From: Ruegeria spongiae
Lineage (GTDB): Bacteria; Pseudomonadota; Alphaproteobacteria; Rhodobacterales; Rhodobacteraceae
NCBI RefSeq assembly: GCF_023502395.1
Contig: NZ_JAMFMB010000003.1
Location: forward strand, 124,001-188,000
Direction of reading: 5' to 3'
Length of the DNA stretch: 64,000 bases
The translations under genes and the position numbers were made by a program. The notes below the pieces were generated by a model. That model was given only the letters and a program-made list of their open reading frames with translations, was not told the DNA's origin and searched no databases. Within the stretch, counting starts at the first letter, position 1, and every line of letters begins with the position of its first letter. Below are positions 54,367-64,000 of the stretch, one piece after another.

Positions 54367-56450
54367 AGTTTGCTGCCTTCAATAACCCACATACTCTGCG
54401 GGAAGCTCCACGGCAGGGTCAGGCCATGGCTCATCAGGTATTGACCGCTGACGGTCATGGGTTCCTGCTTCAGGATCGGATGCCCGCGCGACAGGGTCGG
54501 TGGCACTTCGGCCGTTTTGCGCAGCGATACGCGATATTGCGCATCTGCCTCCAGACGGGTCAAACGCAAGGGGCGCGGTGCAATCTGGGCCGAGGTATCG
54601 ACCTTGCCCACAAAGACGACAAAGCGCGAGCCGTCGCTGGTTTGTTGCTGCTCGGCCAGCACCGCCGGATCGGGGCTGTCGAGCCGCAGAATATCGGCGT
54701 AGTAAAGCCAGTCACGATTGTCCTTCCACCACTCGGTGACCTCGCGCAGCACCCCGGCCTCTTCCTCGGTCAACTCGCGCGGGTCCATTTCGAACCCCAT
54801 ATGCCGCTGGGCGGCGACCCAGGCGCGGAAGCGTATGTCCAGCACCCGGCCCGAGGTATGGCAGACGCGCGGACCCACATGGCTGCCCGTCACTGCCATC
54901 GGCAGGAAGATCGCCGCGTTGTGCTGAATGCGCAGTCGCTCCAGCGCGTCGTTGCTGTCGCTCAGCCAGACTCGCTGGGTGCGCTTGAGGATACCGAAAT
55001 CGATCCGCCCGCCGCCCGAGGCGCAGCTTTCGATTTCCACATCCGGGAAATCGGCGCGCAGCCGGTCGATCAGCGCATAAGACCCGCGCGTCTGCGCCGC
55101 GTCCGGCATCGGCAGCACGCGATTATGGTCCCATTTGATATAGTCGATGTCATGGGCCGACAGGATCGCCGCCATCCGCTCGTAAAGAAACTCGCGCACC
55201 TCGGGCAGCGCCATGTTCAGCGCCTTTTGCTGGCGACCGAGAATTTGATCCTCACCTCCCAGCGCCCATTCCGGATGCGCCCGGTGGATCGAGCTGTCGG
55301 GATTGATCATCTCGGGTTCGAACCAGATGCCAAAGGTCATGCCCAGCGAATGGACATGTTTGATCAGCGGGTCGAGTCCCTCGGGGTATTTGCGTGGATC
55401 GACCTCCCAATCGCTGAGCGATGAGGTGTCATCATCGCGCTGCCCGAACCATCCGTCATCCAGCACGAAGCGTTCGGAACCCAGATTGGCGGCACGCTCT
55501 GCGATGTCCTTCAGCTCCGGCAGGTTGTGGTTGAAATAGACCGCCTCCCAGCAATTGTAATGGACCGGGCGAGCGCGATCCGGCTTGGGGAAGGCCACGA
55601 TCCGGTCACGCAGATGGCGCTGGAAGGCCACCGCGCAGCCATTGATCCCGTCATTGGAGAACACCGCATAAAGCGGTGCACTCTGGAACCGGGTCATCGC
55701 CTGCCGTTCCATCCGCGCGGCATGCCCGAACTGAATCTGGCGGCGGCCATCGGGCAGTTCTTCGGCCACCATCCGATGGCCGCCGGACCAGCCATAGTGG
55801 AATCCATAGGCCTGGCCTTGCGCATTCGTCGCCCCGCGCACCGGAACGATCAGGCCGGGAAAGTGTTCGTGCCCGGTGCGGCCCGTCCGGTTCTCGCGGT
55901 AGCGAATGCCCGGCGACCAGGCGGTGCGGTTCATCTGAAACTCACCACACCAGCGCCCGGCGAAATCCAGCATCTCATCCGACAATTGCGGCGCCGGAAA
56001 GACCGGCGCACTGAGCCAGTGCAGCAGCACCGGGCGGTCTGCCTCCAACGTGGCCTGCGCCTCGATGATATGGGTCTTGGGGTCGACCGAAAACCGCGCC
56101 ACATAGGTCAGGCGATGTGCCTCGTCCCGATAGGTCAGGACAATGTGCTGGTCATCGACTTCTTCACCCACATAGCAGAACTTGGGCAGCAGTGGTGTGC
56201 CGTCCCCATCGCGCACAATCAGGCCCGGCTGGCCCGGAAAACTGCGCGTCGCCTCGGGGCAGATCGACAGCTCGGGGTTGGCGTCCAGCATGCCCCCGGT
56301 GACGTCCAGCCCGTAGGCCTTGAACAGTGTTTTCTCATTTTCGCCCTCGGGCAGGCGTGGCCCGAAATAGACGATCTCGGGCAGGCGCTCGCGGTCTGCC
56401 GCGAGCACCAGAGATTGCCGCTCATCATGCAGCGACCACGTGCGTATCAT
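54363..56450 (-). CDS. GH36 alpha-galactosidase
   Basis: Glycoside hydrolase family 36 enzyme of 695 residues for melibiose/raffinose-type sugars. The nucleophile is Asp441 in YIKWDHNR, and the acid/base lies in the region SCASGGGRIDFGIL to WLSDSNDALERLR. ERFVLDDGWFGQRDDD is the substrate-binding loop. No signal peptide, so it is cytoplasmic. Its ATG overlaps the permease stop by 1 bp (TAATG). Confidence 0.93.
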   Translation of the reverse strand: MIRTWSLHDERQSLVLAADRERLPEIVYFGPRLPEGENEKTLFKAYGLDVTGGMLDANPELSICPEATRSFPGQPGLIVRDGDGTPLLPKFCYVGEEVDDQHIVLTYRDEAHRLTYVARFSVDPKTHIIEAQATLEADRPVLLHWLSAPVFPAPQLSDEMLDFAGRWCGEFQMNRTAWSPGIRYRENRTGRTGHEHFPGLIVPVRGATNAQGQAYGFHYGWSGGHRMVAEELPDGRRQIQFGHAARMERQAMTRFQSAPLYAVFSNDGINGCAVAFQRHLRDRIVAFPKPDRARPVHYNCWEAVYFNHNLPELKDIAERAANLGSERFVLDDGWFGQRDDDTSSLSDWEVDPRKYPEGLDPLIKHVHSLGMTFGIWFEPEMINPDSSIHRAHPEWALGGEDQILGRQQKALNMALPEVREFLYERMAAILSAHDIDYIKWDHNRVLPMPDAAQTRGSYALIDRLRADFPDVEIESCASGGGRIDFGILKRTQRVWLSDSNDALERLRIQHNAAIFLPMAVTGSHVGPRVCHTSGRVLDIRFRAWVAAQRHMGFEMDPRELTEEEAGVLREVTEWWKDNRDWLYYADILRLDSPDPAVLAEQQQTSDGSRFVVFVGKVDTSAQIAPRPLRLTRLEADAQYRVSLRKTAEVPPTLSRGHPILKQEPMTVSGQYLMSHGLTLPWSFPQSMWVIEGSKL

Positions 56451-57298
56451 TACTTGACGGCTCCGAGGGTGAGACCCGCGATGAAATGTTTCTGCATCAG
56501 GAAGAACATCGCCACCGGCGGCAATGCGGCCACGATGCTGCCCGCGCTCATCAGGTGATAGGCGGCGCGGAACTGCGCGTTGAAACTGGTGATCCCGGCC
56601 GTGACCGGCTGGCTTTCCGCCCCTTGCGTCAGCACCACCGCCCAGAAGTAATCGTTCCAGATGAAGGTGAACATCAGCACGCTGAGTGCGGCCAGCGCCG
56701 GTTTCATCAGCGGCAACACCACATACCAGAAAATCTTGATCTCGCTGATGCCCTCGACCCGCGCTGCCTCGATCAGGGCAAAGGGCAGCGCCTTGATGAA
56801 ATTGCGCATGAAGAGCGTGCAGAACCCGGTTTGGAAGGCGATATGGAACAGCACCAGCCCGGTCTTGGTGTTATACAGCCCCAGATCCAGCGTCAGATCG
56901 CGCACCGGCACCATCAGGATCTGGAAGGGCACGAAGTTGCCCGCAACAAACATGAAGAAGATCCACAGGTTCGACTTGAACTTGTAGATCCCCAGCGCAA
57001 AGCCGGTCATCGAGCTGAGCGCCACCGCCCCGATCACCGTCGGCACGGTGATCAGGATCGAGTTCAGCATGTAGCGCGGCATGTCGCTGTTGAAGAACAC
57101 CTGCCCGTAGTTCTGGAAAAACTCGAACGAGCTGGGCATCCCCCAGTAGTTGGCGTTGACGAAATCCGCATCCGGCTTGACCGAGAAGAGCGCCACTGCC
57201 AGCAGCGGCCCGAGCCACAGCAACAGGGCAACGGGCAGCAGCGCCTTATAGGTGATCTGAGCGGCTTTGGGCTGTTTTTCAATCGGCGTGGGAAACAT
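56450..57298 (-). CDS. carbohydrate ABC transporter permease (MalG-like)
   Basis: Inner-membrane permease of 282 residues with six hydrophobic segments. The conserved EAA loop, which contacts the ATPase, is seen as ALIEAARVEGISEIKIFWYVVLP. It is one of two permeases of the galactoside importer and follows the MalF-like gene by 3 bp. Confidence 0.9.
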   Translation of the reverse strand: MFPTPIEKQPKAAQITYKALLPVALLLWLGPLLAVALFSVKPDADFVNANYWGMPSSFEFFQNYGQVFFNSDMPRYMLNSILITVPTVIGAVALSSMTGFALGIYKFKSNLWIFFMFVAGNFVPFQILMVPVRDLTLDLGLYNTKTGLVLFHIAFQTGFCTLFMRNFIKALPFALIEAARVEGISEIKIFWYVVLPLMKPALAALSVLMFTFIWNDYFWAVVLTQGAESQPVTAGITSFNAQFRAAYHLMSAGSIVAALPPVAMFFLMQKHFIAGLTLGAVK

Positions 57299-57301
57299 GG
57301 A

Positions 57302-58234
57302 TCAATGCCCCTTCTCTTCGCGGTACATCGACCACAGGAAGTAGGTGATGAAGCACATCATGATCATGAACAGCACCACTGCGATCGCCGCGCCATAGCC
57401 CATGCGGAAACCGTATTCGGACAACGCCACCTCGAACATGTAATAGGCCAGCACCCGGGACGATCCGAACGGTCCGCCCTGGGTCATCACTGAGATCAGG
57501 TCGAAGGATCTGAGTGCGCCGATGATCGTCACTACAAAGGCGATGAATGTGGCGGGCCGCAATTGCGGCAGCACGATATACCACAGCATCTTGATACCCT
57601 TGGCCCCGTCCAGCCGCCCGGCCTCGATCTGTTCGGGATCGACCGCGTTCAGGCCGGTGAGGTAGAGGATCATGCAATAGGCGGTCTGTGGCCAGAGCCC
57701 GGCTGCGATGATGCCATAGGTCACCAGATGCTCATTGCCCAGCACGTTGATCGGCCCCATGCCAAACACGCCCAGCATCTGGTTCAGCAGCCCGAAGGTC
57801 GGGTCATAAAACCAGGTGAATACCAGCCCGACCACAACCTGGCTGATCACGAAGGGGAAGAAAAACAACGATTTGTACAGCCGGATGCCAAACACCGTCT
57901 GGTTCAGCAGCAACGCAATGAACAGACCCGCCGGGATCGCCAGAAGATACAGCACCAGCCAGATCAGGTTGTTCTTGAGCGAGGTATAGAACGCGTCGCG
58001 ATCGACCCATTCATAATACAGGTCCTCGTAATTGCGCATGCCGATATATTCCGCCTGCCCCAACCCGTCCCATTCATAAAGCGACAGATTGAAGGACTGA
58101 AAAACCGGGGCGATCACATAAACGACGAAGAACAAAATACCCGGTGCCAGAAACAACCAGGGTGCAATGGCTTGCTGATTGCGGTGGAACCAGCTTTCGG
58201 GTTCGGAATCAATGATATCGGTCGAGGCGGACAT
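57302..58234 (-). CDS. carbohydrate ABC transporter permease (MalF-like)
   Basis: Inner-membrane permease of about 310 residues with six hydrophobic segments and the EAA loop PEQIEAGRLDGAKGIKMLWYIVLPQLRP near residue 205 (motif region only). An ATG at 58243 touches an AAAGAG, whereas that at 58234 has it at normal spacing, so I prefer the latter. It follows the binding-protein gene across a hairpin. Confidence 0.9.
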   Translation of the reverse strand: MSASTDIIDSEPESWFHRNQQAIAPWLFLAPGILFFVVYVIAPVFQSFNLSLYEWDGLGQAEYIGMRNYEDLYYEWVDRDAFYTSLKNNLIWLVLYLLAIPAGLFIALLLNQTVFGIRLYKSLFFFPFVISQVVVGLVFTWFYDPTFGLLNQMLGVFGMGPINVLGNEHLVTYGIIAAGLWPQTAYCMILYLTGLNAVDPEQIEAGRLDGAKGIKMLWYIVLPQLRPATFIAFVVTIIGALRSFDLISVMTQGGPFGSSRVLAYYMFEVALSEYGFRMGYGAAIAVVLFMIMMCFITYFLWSMYREEKGH

Positions 58235-58309
58235 GGCGGCCATCTCTTTCAGACTTTAGGGGGTGCGGCGGCGGGAACAGGCCCCGCCCTGCCGCGGTCT
58301 TAGGCGTCA

Positions 58310-58327
58310 GGTGGGGTCACCCCCACC
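58310..58327 (-). other. intercistronic hairpin after binding-protein gene
   Basis: GGTGGGG-TCAC-CCCCACC forms a 7-bp perfect stem 9 bases after the stop of the binding-protein gene, with no U-run on the minus strand. As at 5927-5954, it lies exactly between a binding protein and the less abundant membrane parts, so a role in mRNA stability is likely. Confidence 0.6.
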
Positions 58328-58336
58328 CGCATTTTG

Positions 58337-59593
58337 TTATTTGTAGATACGCCCGCGTGCGCGTTCCAGCTTGGCCAGGATCTTGTCAACCTGATCTGGC
58401 TTGACCATGAATTCCTGGAAGCCTTCCATCGACACTTTGGCCATTTCGGCCGGGGCATCGCGGTCCCAGAACTGGGCCACGCCGCCGGGGCTGTTCTCGC
58501 TCAGCATGACAAAGCCCTTTTGCAGGAACTTATCGTCATCCACGCTGGACTTCGAGTTTACCGGCAACTGTCCGAGGTTCTTGCCATCGTTGATGATGGT
58601 CTGCTCTTCGGGTGAGGCCACGAAACGCAGGAATTCGCGCGCGGCTTCCTTGTTCTTGGCCGCAGAGGGAATGTGGAACGTGTCGGTGGGCGCGTCCTCG
58701 GCCAGTTCGACATCCGGGTTGATCGAAACGAACTGGTAGAAATCCAACTGATCGTCGGTCAGACCCGCATCCCGCAGAGGTGCCACAGCAAAGTTGCCCA
58801 TCAGATAGGCGGCCGCCTCGCCATTGACCATGAACGGTAACGCCTCCTGCCAGCTATAGGTCTGGTGGTTGTCGATGAAGGCGCCCATGTCGATCAGCTC
58901 TTTCCAGTTCGCGAAAGTCTGCTTGACCCGGTCGTCCTCCCAGCTGATCTCGCCATTGGCCAGCTGATTGTGGAAATCATAGCCGTTGGTGCGCATGTTG
59001 AGATAGTCGAACCAGCCACCGGCGGTCCACAGGAACTTGGTGCCGATCGTGTAGCAAGCGCGGCCCGAGGCGACGATCTTCTCGCAATTGACCTTTTCCT
59101 CCTCCCAGGTGGTCGGCGCGCTCAGCTCCAACTCGTCAAAGATGTCTTTGCGGTAATAAACGCCCCACTGGTAGTAGGTATAGGGAACGCCCCACTGCTT
59201 GCCGTCGATGGTCATCGCACCTTTGGTGGACTTCAGATCATCGGCGAACATCGGCTCGGCCCAGAGGTCCGACACATCGTCGAACAGGCCCGCATCAACA
59301 TAAGGCTTCATCCGGTTGGCGGCATACCAGGTCGCCACATCTGGCGCATTGGCGGTCAGGAAGTTGCGGATCTGGGTCTTATATGCTTCGCGATCGATCA
59401 CCGTGATCTCGATGTTGAGGTCCGGGTTCTTCTCACCAAAGCGTTCGATCATGGCTTCCATCGTCGCGCGTGGCGCGGGGTTCGACGTATCCAGAAAGAT
59501 CGACAGATCGCCGCTGACCTGCGCCAAGGCCGGCGCCGACAATGCCGTGCAGGCTGCAAGAGCGGCAAGAGTCCGCTTGGTCATGGAATGCAT
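58337..59593 (-). CDS. galactoside ABC transporter substrate-binding protein
   Basis: Periplasmic family 1 solute-binding protein of 418 residues. ATG 59593 has GGGAGG 6 bp upstream and gives a signal peptide of about 25 residues ending in SAPALAQ. The mature part shows LNIEITVIDREAYKTQIRNFL, DVATWYAANRMKPY and SPEEQTIINDGKNLGQLPVN-type family stretches. It is the first gene of the minus galactoside operon and divergent from the IclR gene. Confidence 0.9.
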   Translation of the reverse strand: MHSMTKRTLAALAACTALSAPALAQVSGDLSIFLDTSNPAPRATMEAMIERFGEKNPDLNIEITVIDREAYKTQIRNFLTANAPDVATWYAANRMKPYVDAGLFDDVSDLWAEPMFADDLKSTKGAMTIDGKQWGVPYTYYQWGVYYRKDIFDELELSAPTTWEEEKVNCEKIVASGRACYTIGTKFLWTAGGWFDYLNMRTNGYDFHNQLANGEISWEDDRVKQTFANWKELIDMGAFIDNHQTYSWQEALPFMVNGEAAAYLMGNFAVAPLRDAGLTDDQLDFYQFVSINPDVELAEDAPTDTFHIPSAAKNKEAAREFLRFVASPEEQTIINDGKNLGQLPVNSKSSVDDDKFLQKGFVMLSENSPGGVAQFWDRDAPAEMAKVSMEGFQEFMVKPDQVDKILAKLERARGRIYK

Positions 59594-59619
59594 GGTGTCC
59601 TCCCTGTAGCTTCCAATTA

Positions 59620-59657
59620 GTTCCATTATTTGAAACCATGTTTTACATATTGAAAAC
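59620..59657. promoter_or_regulatory. candidate IclR operators in divergent galactoside promoter
   Basis: Two dyads lie between the binding-protein and iclR genes. GTTCCA-TTATT-TGAAAC at 59620-59636 has one mismatch. GTTTTACATATTGAAAAC at 59640-59657 is palindromic except for two inner pairs. Their centres are about 20 bp apart. The TGAAA half site and 5-bp spacer resemble those of the bhcR region. Binding is inferred. Confidence 0.55.
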
Positions 59658-59731
59658 TACACATCACTTCGGCTAGGGTTGTCAACAATAATCCTGCGCA
59701 AGGTCAGGACAACAGGAGGAGACGTCACCCA

Positions 59732-60522
59732 ATGTCAGGGGACGGAACAGTCGGAAAAGCATGTGATGTGCTGGACCTTGTCGCGGGGTTCAATCGCCCT
59801 GTGCGCTTTGGCGAATTGCTGGATCACAGCCCCTTCCCCAAGGCCACGCTTTACCGGTTTTTGCAGACCCTCACGAATCAGGGCATGCTCAGCTACGACA
59901 GCGACCGGCAATCTTACACGCTGGGTATCAGGCTGGTGCGGCTGGCCCATGCCGCCTGGACCCAAAGTTCACTGGCGCCCGTCGCGCGACCGCATCTGGA
60001 TGCGCTCAGCCGTGATCTGGGTGAAACCGTACATCTGGCGCAACTCGATGCCAGCCAGGTGCTCTATGTCGACAAGCGCAACGCCGATGACCCGGTCGAG
60101 ATGTATTCGCAGGCCGGCAAGGTCGGTCCGGCCTATTGTACCGGGGTCGGCAAGGCGATGCTGGCCTTCCTGCCCGAAGACGCGTTGACCCGCGCGATCC
60201 AGCAGCAGAGCTTTCACCGCTTCACGCCCCATACGCTGGGGTCCGAGGCAGAGCTGCGCGCCGAACTCGACGCGATCCGCGCCCGCGGCTATGCCTTCGA
60301 CCGTGAGGAACACGAACCCGGCATCATCTGCATCGCCGCCCCCATCCTGACCCCGGGCGATCGGATGCTGGGGGCGATGTCGATCACCGGGCCGACCAGC
60401 CGGACCGACCTGAAAACACTCGAAAAATGGGCCCCACGCGTGCGGCAGGCCGCTGACGATATCGGGCGCGAGGCACAGGCCTGGCGCTTTCCCGAAACAC
60501 TCCACAAAGAGGCGATGGCGAC

Positions 60523-60526
<4 letters not shown>
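59732..60526 (+). CDS. IclR family regulator of galactoside cluster
   Basis: Regulator of 264 residues with AGGAGGA before the ATG. The winged helix (ACDVLDLVAGFNRPVRFGEL, FPKATLYRFLQTLTNQGML) precedes an IclR effector domain (YCTGVGKAMLAFLP, PGIICIAAPILTPG, GAMSITGPTSRTD). It is divergent from the transport operon and co-transcribed with its ATPase through a 4-bp overlap, so it probably represses both directions in the absence of a galactoside or a catabolite. Confidence 0.9.
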
Positions 60527-61581
<1,055 letters not shown>

Positions 61582-61615
61582 GGCAGCATCGGCGCGGGTC
61601 ACTGGCCCGTATCAT

Positions 61616-61650
61616 GGTCTCATTGATCTTGACGCGAGACCCTGTTTTTT
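61616..61650 (+). terminator. intrinsic terminator after sugar ATPase
   Basis: GGTCTC and GAGACC (6-bp stem, 14-nt loop) are followed by CTGTTTTTT, 34 bases after the ATPase stop. The long loop makes it a modest terminator, but the T-run is clear. Confidence 0.55.
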
Positions 61651-61672
61651 GCAGCACGAAGAACATACGGGT

Positions 61673-62284
61673 TTAATCAACCTCCGCCTCGTCTATGAGC
61701 GCCGCCGCCAGGGCTTCAAGTTTCGGTTTCAGGTTGCGCGCAAGCTCATGGGTCGCTCTATCCAGACGATTTTGATTTCTGAGGCGGCCGCCCCAGAAGT
61801 TGGTCCTGCCGCGTCCTGGTACGTCGGTTTCGATGCTGGCATAGGGATACCCGGTACCCACATCCAGAAAGAGGGCCTCTGCGGTGTTCTTCCCAGGATC
61901 GAAGGACAGCACCAAAACATAGCTTAGATGGCGAGATGCCGCCAGTTGCCTGATGCCCGCTTGATCCAGCCGTGCAAACCGCTGGAGTTTTGCCAATTGT
62001 GCTTCCAGTGGACCCAAGTGCACAAGTTTTCCGAGCGCATCAGGTAACCCTTCGGCGTACAAACGGCGCTCCTTGTCTGGCATAGTTGTGACTTCCCCAT
62101 AGACCAGCCTAACGACACCGACCCGAGCGGGAAACTTCAGATTTGGCTCGTAAGCAGCGTGTCTTGCGACAGCAGACCCATCAAAGCCGGTCGCGGCCAG
62201 GTAGGCGCGGCCTGACGTATATTGCATTTCGGGCGAACAGGCAGAAATCGCTACCGTTGTGACAATAACAATAAACCGGAACAT
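61673..62284 (-). CDS. predicted lipoprotein of unknown function
   Basis: Protein of 203 residues with a lipoprotein signal (MFRFIVIVTTVAISAC, lipobox ISAC, Cys16). The mature part contains VGVVRLVYGEVTTMPDKE, LGKLVHLGPLEAQLAKLQRF and SYVLVLSFDPGKNTAEALFLD, suggesting one alpha/beta domain. I do not recognise the family. GGAGATCC lies before the ATG. Its 5' end is divergent from, and may overlap, the following plus-strand gene. Confidence 0.75.
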   Translation of the reverse strand: MFRFIVIVTTVAISACSPEMQYTSGRAYLAATGFDGSAVARHAAYEPNLKFPARVGVVRLVYGEVTTMPDKERRLYAEGLPDALGKLVHLGPLEAQLAKLQRFARLDQAGIRQLAASRHLSYVLVLSFDPGKNTAEALFLDVGTGYPYASIETDVPGRGRTNFWGGRLRNQNRLDRATHELARNLKPKLEALAAALIDEAEVD

Positions 62285-63019
62285 GGGGATCTCCTAAAAA
62301 ATGTACTTGATCATTTGTTTCGACCGCTTGCGCGCCTTGCGATCGCCAAAGGGCTGCGGTTTGCTGACGTGGCAGAGCGTTTGCGAAGGGCATACGTTGA
62401 AGTCGCGGTCGAATTGGCCGGGGCCAACGTCACCGTCAGCAGATTGAGTGTGATGACGGGGTTGCAGCGGCGCGATGTGGCGCGCTTGCTTGAAAGCCAA
62501 GACAGTCTGGAAACTAAGCGACCGGATCAACTGTCACGGCTCGTGGCGGTTTGGCTTGCAAATTATGACGGTACGCCATTGCCACAACATGGATCAAGCG
62601 CCTCGTCTGACGCTCTGGCCAAATCCATACGCAAGGATGTTCACCCCAAATCAATGCTCGATGCGCTGATCGAAGTTGGAACAGTTGCGATTGATGGCCC
62701 CAAGGTACGGTTGTTAAGAAACGCGCATGTACCCCTTGAAGGATCGGATGCTCAGATTCGCTATCTGGGGCAAAATGTTGGCGATCATCTTGCAACTGCG
62801 GTTGGCAATGTTCTGGGCGACCCACCCGCCTACGATCTGGCGGTTCACTACGATGGGTTAAGCATCGAGGCCGCCCGAGCCCTCGAAGAGCTCTGGCGCG
62901 CGCGCATGGGGCCAGTGCTGCAGGAAGTGAACGCCAAAGCACTAGAATACCAAGTCAGAGAAAACGGACCCGCGCGCTTTCGCGGCGGTGGTTACTTCCA
63001 TGTGGAGACAGATGAATGA
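62222..63019 (+). CDS. DUF6502-like protein
   Basis: Protein of up to 265 residues. The conserved start region is VLDHLFRPLARLAIAKGLRF followed by a predicted winged-helix-like part (VTVSRLSVMTGLQRRDVARLL), as in DUF6502 proteins; function unknown. The ATG at 62222 would overlap the divergent lipoprotein gene by 63 bp. Homologues usually begin near LFRPL, so a non-ATG start (TTG at 62315, without a clear ribosome site) is possible. It is coupled to the 38-residue lipoprotein downstream. Confidence 0.65.
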   Translation: MHFGRTGRNRYRCDNNNKPEHGDLLKNVLDHLFRPLARLAIAKGLRFADVAERLRRAYVEVAVELAGANVTVSRLSVMTGLQRRDVARLLESQDSLETKRPDQLSRLVAVWLANYDGTPLPQHGSSASSDALAKSIRKDVHPKSMLDALIEVGTVAIDGPKVRLLRNAHVPLEGSDAQIRYLGQNVGDHLATAVGNVLGDPPAYDLAVHYDGLSIEAARALEELWRARMGPVLQEVNAKALEYQVRENGPARFRGGGYFHVETDE

Positions 63020-63132
63020 GAACCCTTTTGACTTTGGCGCTTCTGCTTGCGCTTACAGCTTGCAGCAATGTCTCTTGTTCAGATCGCGAGCGGGATGGAA
63101 GTATCGGAGGATACTGGCGGTTGCACCAATGA
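63016..63132 (+). CDS. small lipoprotein, 38 residues
   Basis: Short frame whose ATG overlaps the stop of the DUF6502-like gene (ATGA). It begins MRTLLTLALLLALTAC, a complete lipoprotein signal with lipobox LTAC (Cys16), and leaves a mature peptide of 23 residues containing CSDRERDGSIGGYWRLHQ. The signal and the coupled start support it; the mature part is too short to assign. Confidence 0.6.
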   Translation: MRTLLTLALLLALTACSNVSCSDRERDGSIGGYWRLHQ

Positions 63133-63223
63133 AACACAAGACCAGACGACATATGCTTACAACAGTGGGGAATTCACCAAGCACGCCGGCTGATTGCAAC
63201 GCGCAAAATCTGGAACGCGGAAT

Positions 63224-64000
63224 TCACGCCGCCACGTTCTGACGTGTCACGTCCCCCGCCCGGTAAAGCTGCCCGAACTCGGTTTGCAGGAACGCCCCCA
63301 GCGGCACCTGTTCCTGCCGGATGAAGCCTGATTGCGGCAACTGGCCGGTGCGCATCAAATCAACCACACCCAGCACGCCAGCGGCGGTGGTCACCTGAAT
63401 GGCGCTCCAGACCCGCCCATCAATCTCGCGGGCGAAGGACTTATTGATATAGCTCTGCTCGCGCAGTTGTCCGTCCTTCAACCCCTTGGCGGTGCAGTAG
63501 ACCAGCACCACATCCTGATCGGTGCGCGGCAGGGCGGCCTCGAAGATTTCTTTCAGCAGATCGCGCCGCCGTTCCAACCCCAAATCGTTCAGAAGCAGCT
63601 TCAGGATATCGCGATGCCCCGGATAGCGGATCGAGCGATAGGAGATTGCCCGTGCCTGTCCCTCCAGCGTTTCCGGCAGAGTGCCCAACCCACCAGACGT
63701 GTTGAAACACTCATATTCCACCCCGTCATGGCCCAGCAACTCATAATCTTCCAGCGGTGCGGTCTTGACGCGTGCGCCATTCACGATGGCATCGCAGGGA
63801 TTGCAATATTCATTGATCAACCCGTCCGTCGACCAGGTCAGGTTGTATTTCAGCGCATTGGTCGGGAAGAGCGGCAACGCGCCAACCCTCATATGCAGGC
63901 TGTCCAACTCATCGAACTCCGCCGCCAACGCCGCGCCCGCGATACCCACGAAGCCAGGCGCCAGACCGCATTGCGGCATGAACGCCGTTTGACTGCCCTG
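63224..64000 (-). CDS. saccharopine dehydrogenase-like protein, partial
   Basis: The frame stays open to the right edge of the window, so the N-terminal part with the NAD(P) domain is missing. The visible 258 residues include CGLAPGFVGIAGAALA, LKYNLTWSTDGLINEYCNP, ETLEGQARAISYRSIRYPGH and VTTAAGVLGVVDLM, which match the C-terminal substrate domain of saccharopine dehydrogenase family enzymes. Lysine degradation or a related amino-acid reaction is likely. An ATG at 63979 is internal. Confidence 0.85.
   Translation of the reverse strand, partial: QGSQTAFMPQCGLAPGFVGIAGAALAAEFDELDSLHMRVGALPLFPTNALKYNLTWSTDGLINEYCNPCDAIVNGARVKTAPLEDYELLGHDGVEYECFNTSGGLGTLPETLEGQARAISYRSIRYPGHRDILKLLLNDLGLERRRDLLKEIFEAALPRTDQDVVLVYCTAKGLKDGQLREQSYINKSFAREIDGRVWSAIQVTTAAGVLGVVDLMRTGQLPQSGFIRQEQVPLGAFLQTEFGQLYRAGDVTRQNVAA

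Overview
The window looks like a chromosomal segment of a marine alphaproteobacterium of the Rhodobacteraceae (Roseobacter group). This is inferred from the high GC, the ATGA-type gene overlaps, the many ABC transporters, the cytochrome c-type urate oxidase PuuD and a complete beta-hydroxyaspartate cycle cluster. No rRNA, tRNA, insertion sequence or CRISPR array was seen. Almost all of the sequence is catabolic gene clusters with their own regulators.

Layout. 24-1444: two genes of a tungstate/molybdate-type ABC transporter (permease, ATPase). 1677-3638: an orphan sensor histidine kinase. 3678-12545: a LacI-controlled sugar uptake and oxidation operon of unknown substrate (Gfo/Idh oxidoreductase, two TIM-barrel isomerases, ribose-type ABC transporter). 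12643-34156: a purine catabolism region. It encodes guanine deaminase, xanthine dehydrogenase XdhABC, urate oxidase PuuD, HIU hydrolase, an allantoinase-OHCU decarboxylase fusion, ureidoglycine aminohydrolase, ureidoglycolate lyase and two permeases. Two paralogous LysR regulators stand at its ends. Embedded in it (22475-27894) is the bhcRABCD cluster, which turns glyoxylate plus glycine into oxaloacetate. Purine breakdown ends in glyoxylate, so the region reads as one route from purines to a C4 acid. Only allantoate amidohydrolase is missing.

34157-35199 is a gene-poor, AT-rich kilobase. 35200-42743 holds single genes: glycerol kinase, a GH25 muramidase lipoprotein, a DeoR regulator, a sulfatase/phosphonate-monoester-hydrolase-like enzyme, an acetyltransferase, and a class III cyclase with a TPR region.

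42821-47431 is the most unusual part. It is a compact minus-strand operon of a YcaO enzyme, a TfuA protein, an HExxH metallopeptidase and a 247-residue protein ending in six exact AKVSG repeats, closed by an intrinsic terminator. I read it as a candidate peptide-modification (RiPP-like) system with the repeat protein as substrate. That is an inference from gene families, not a demonstrated function.

47539-61581 is a complete galactoside cluster: GH42 beta-galactosidase, GH36 alpha-galactosidase, SDR dehydrogenase, lactonase, IlvD/Edd dehydratase, KDGal kinase, KDPGal aldolase and an ABC transporter. The transporter ATPase sits across a divergent promoter with the IclR regulator. The window closes with a lipoprotein, a DUF6502-like gene, a 38-residue lipoprotein and the 3' part of a saccharopine dehydrogenase-like gene that runs off the end.
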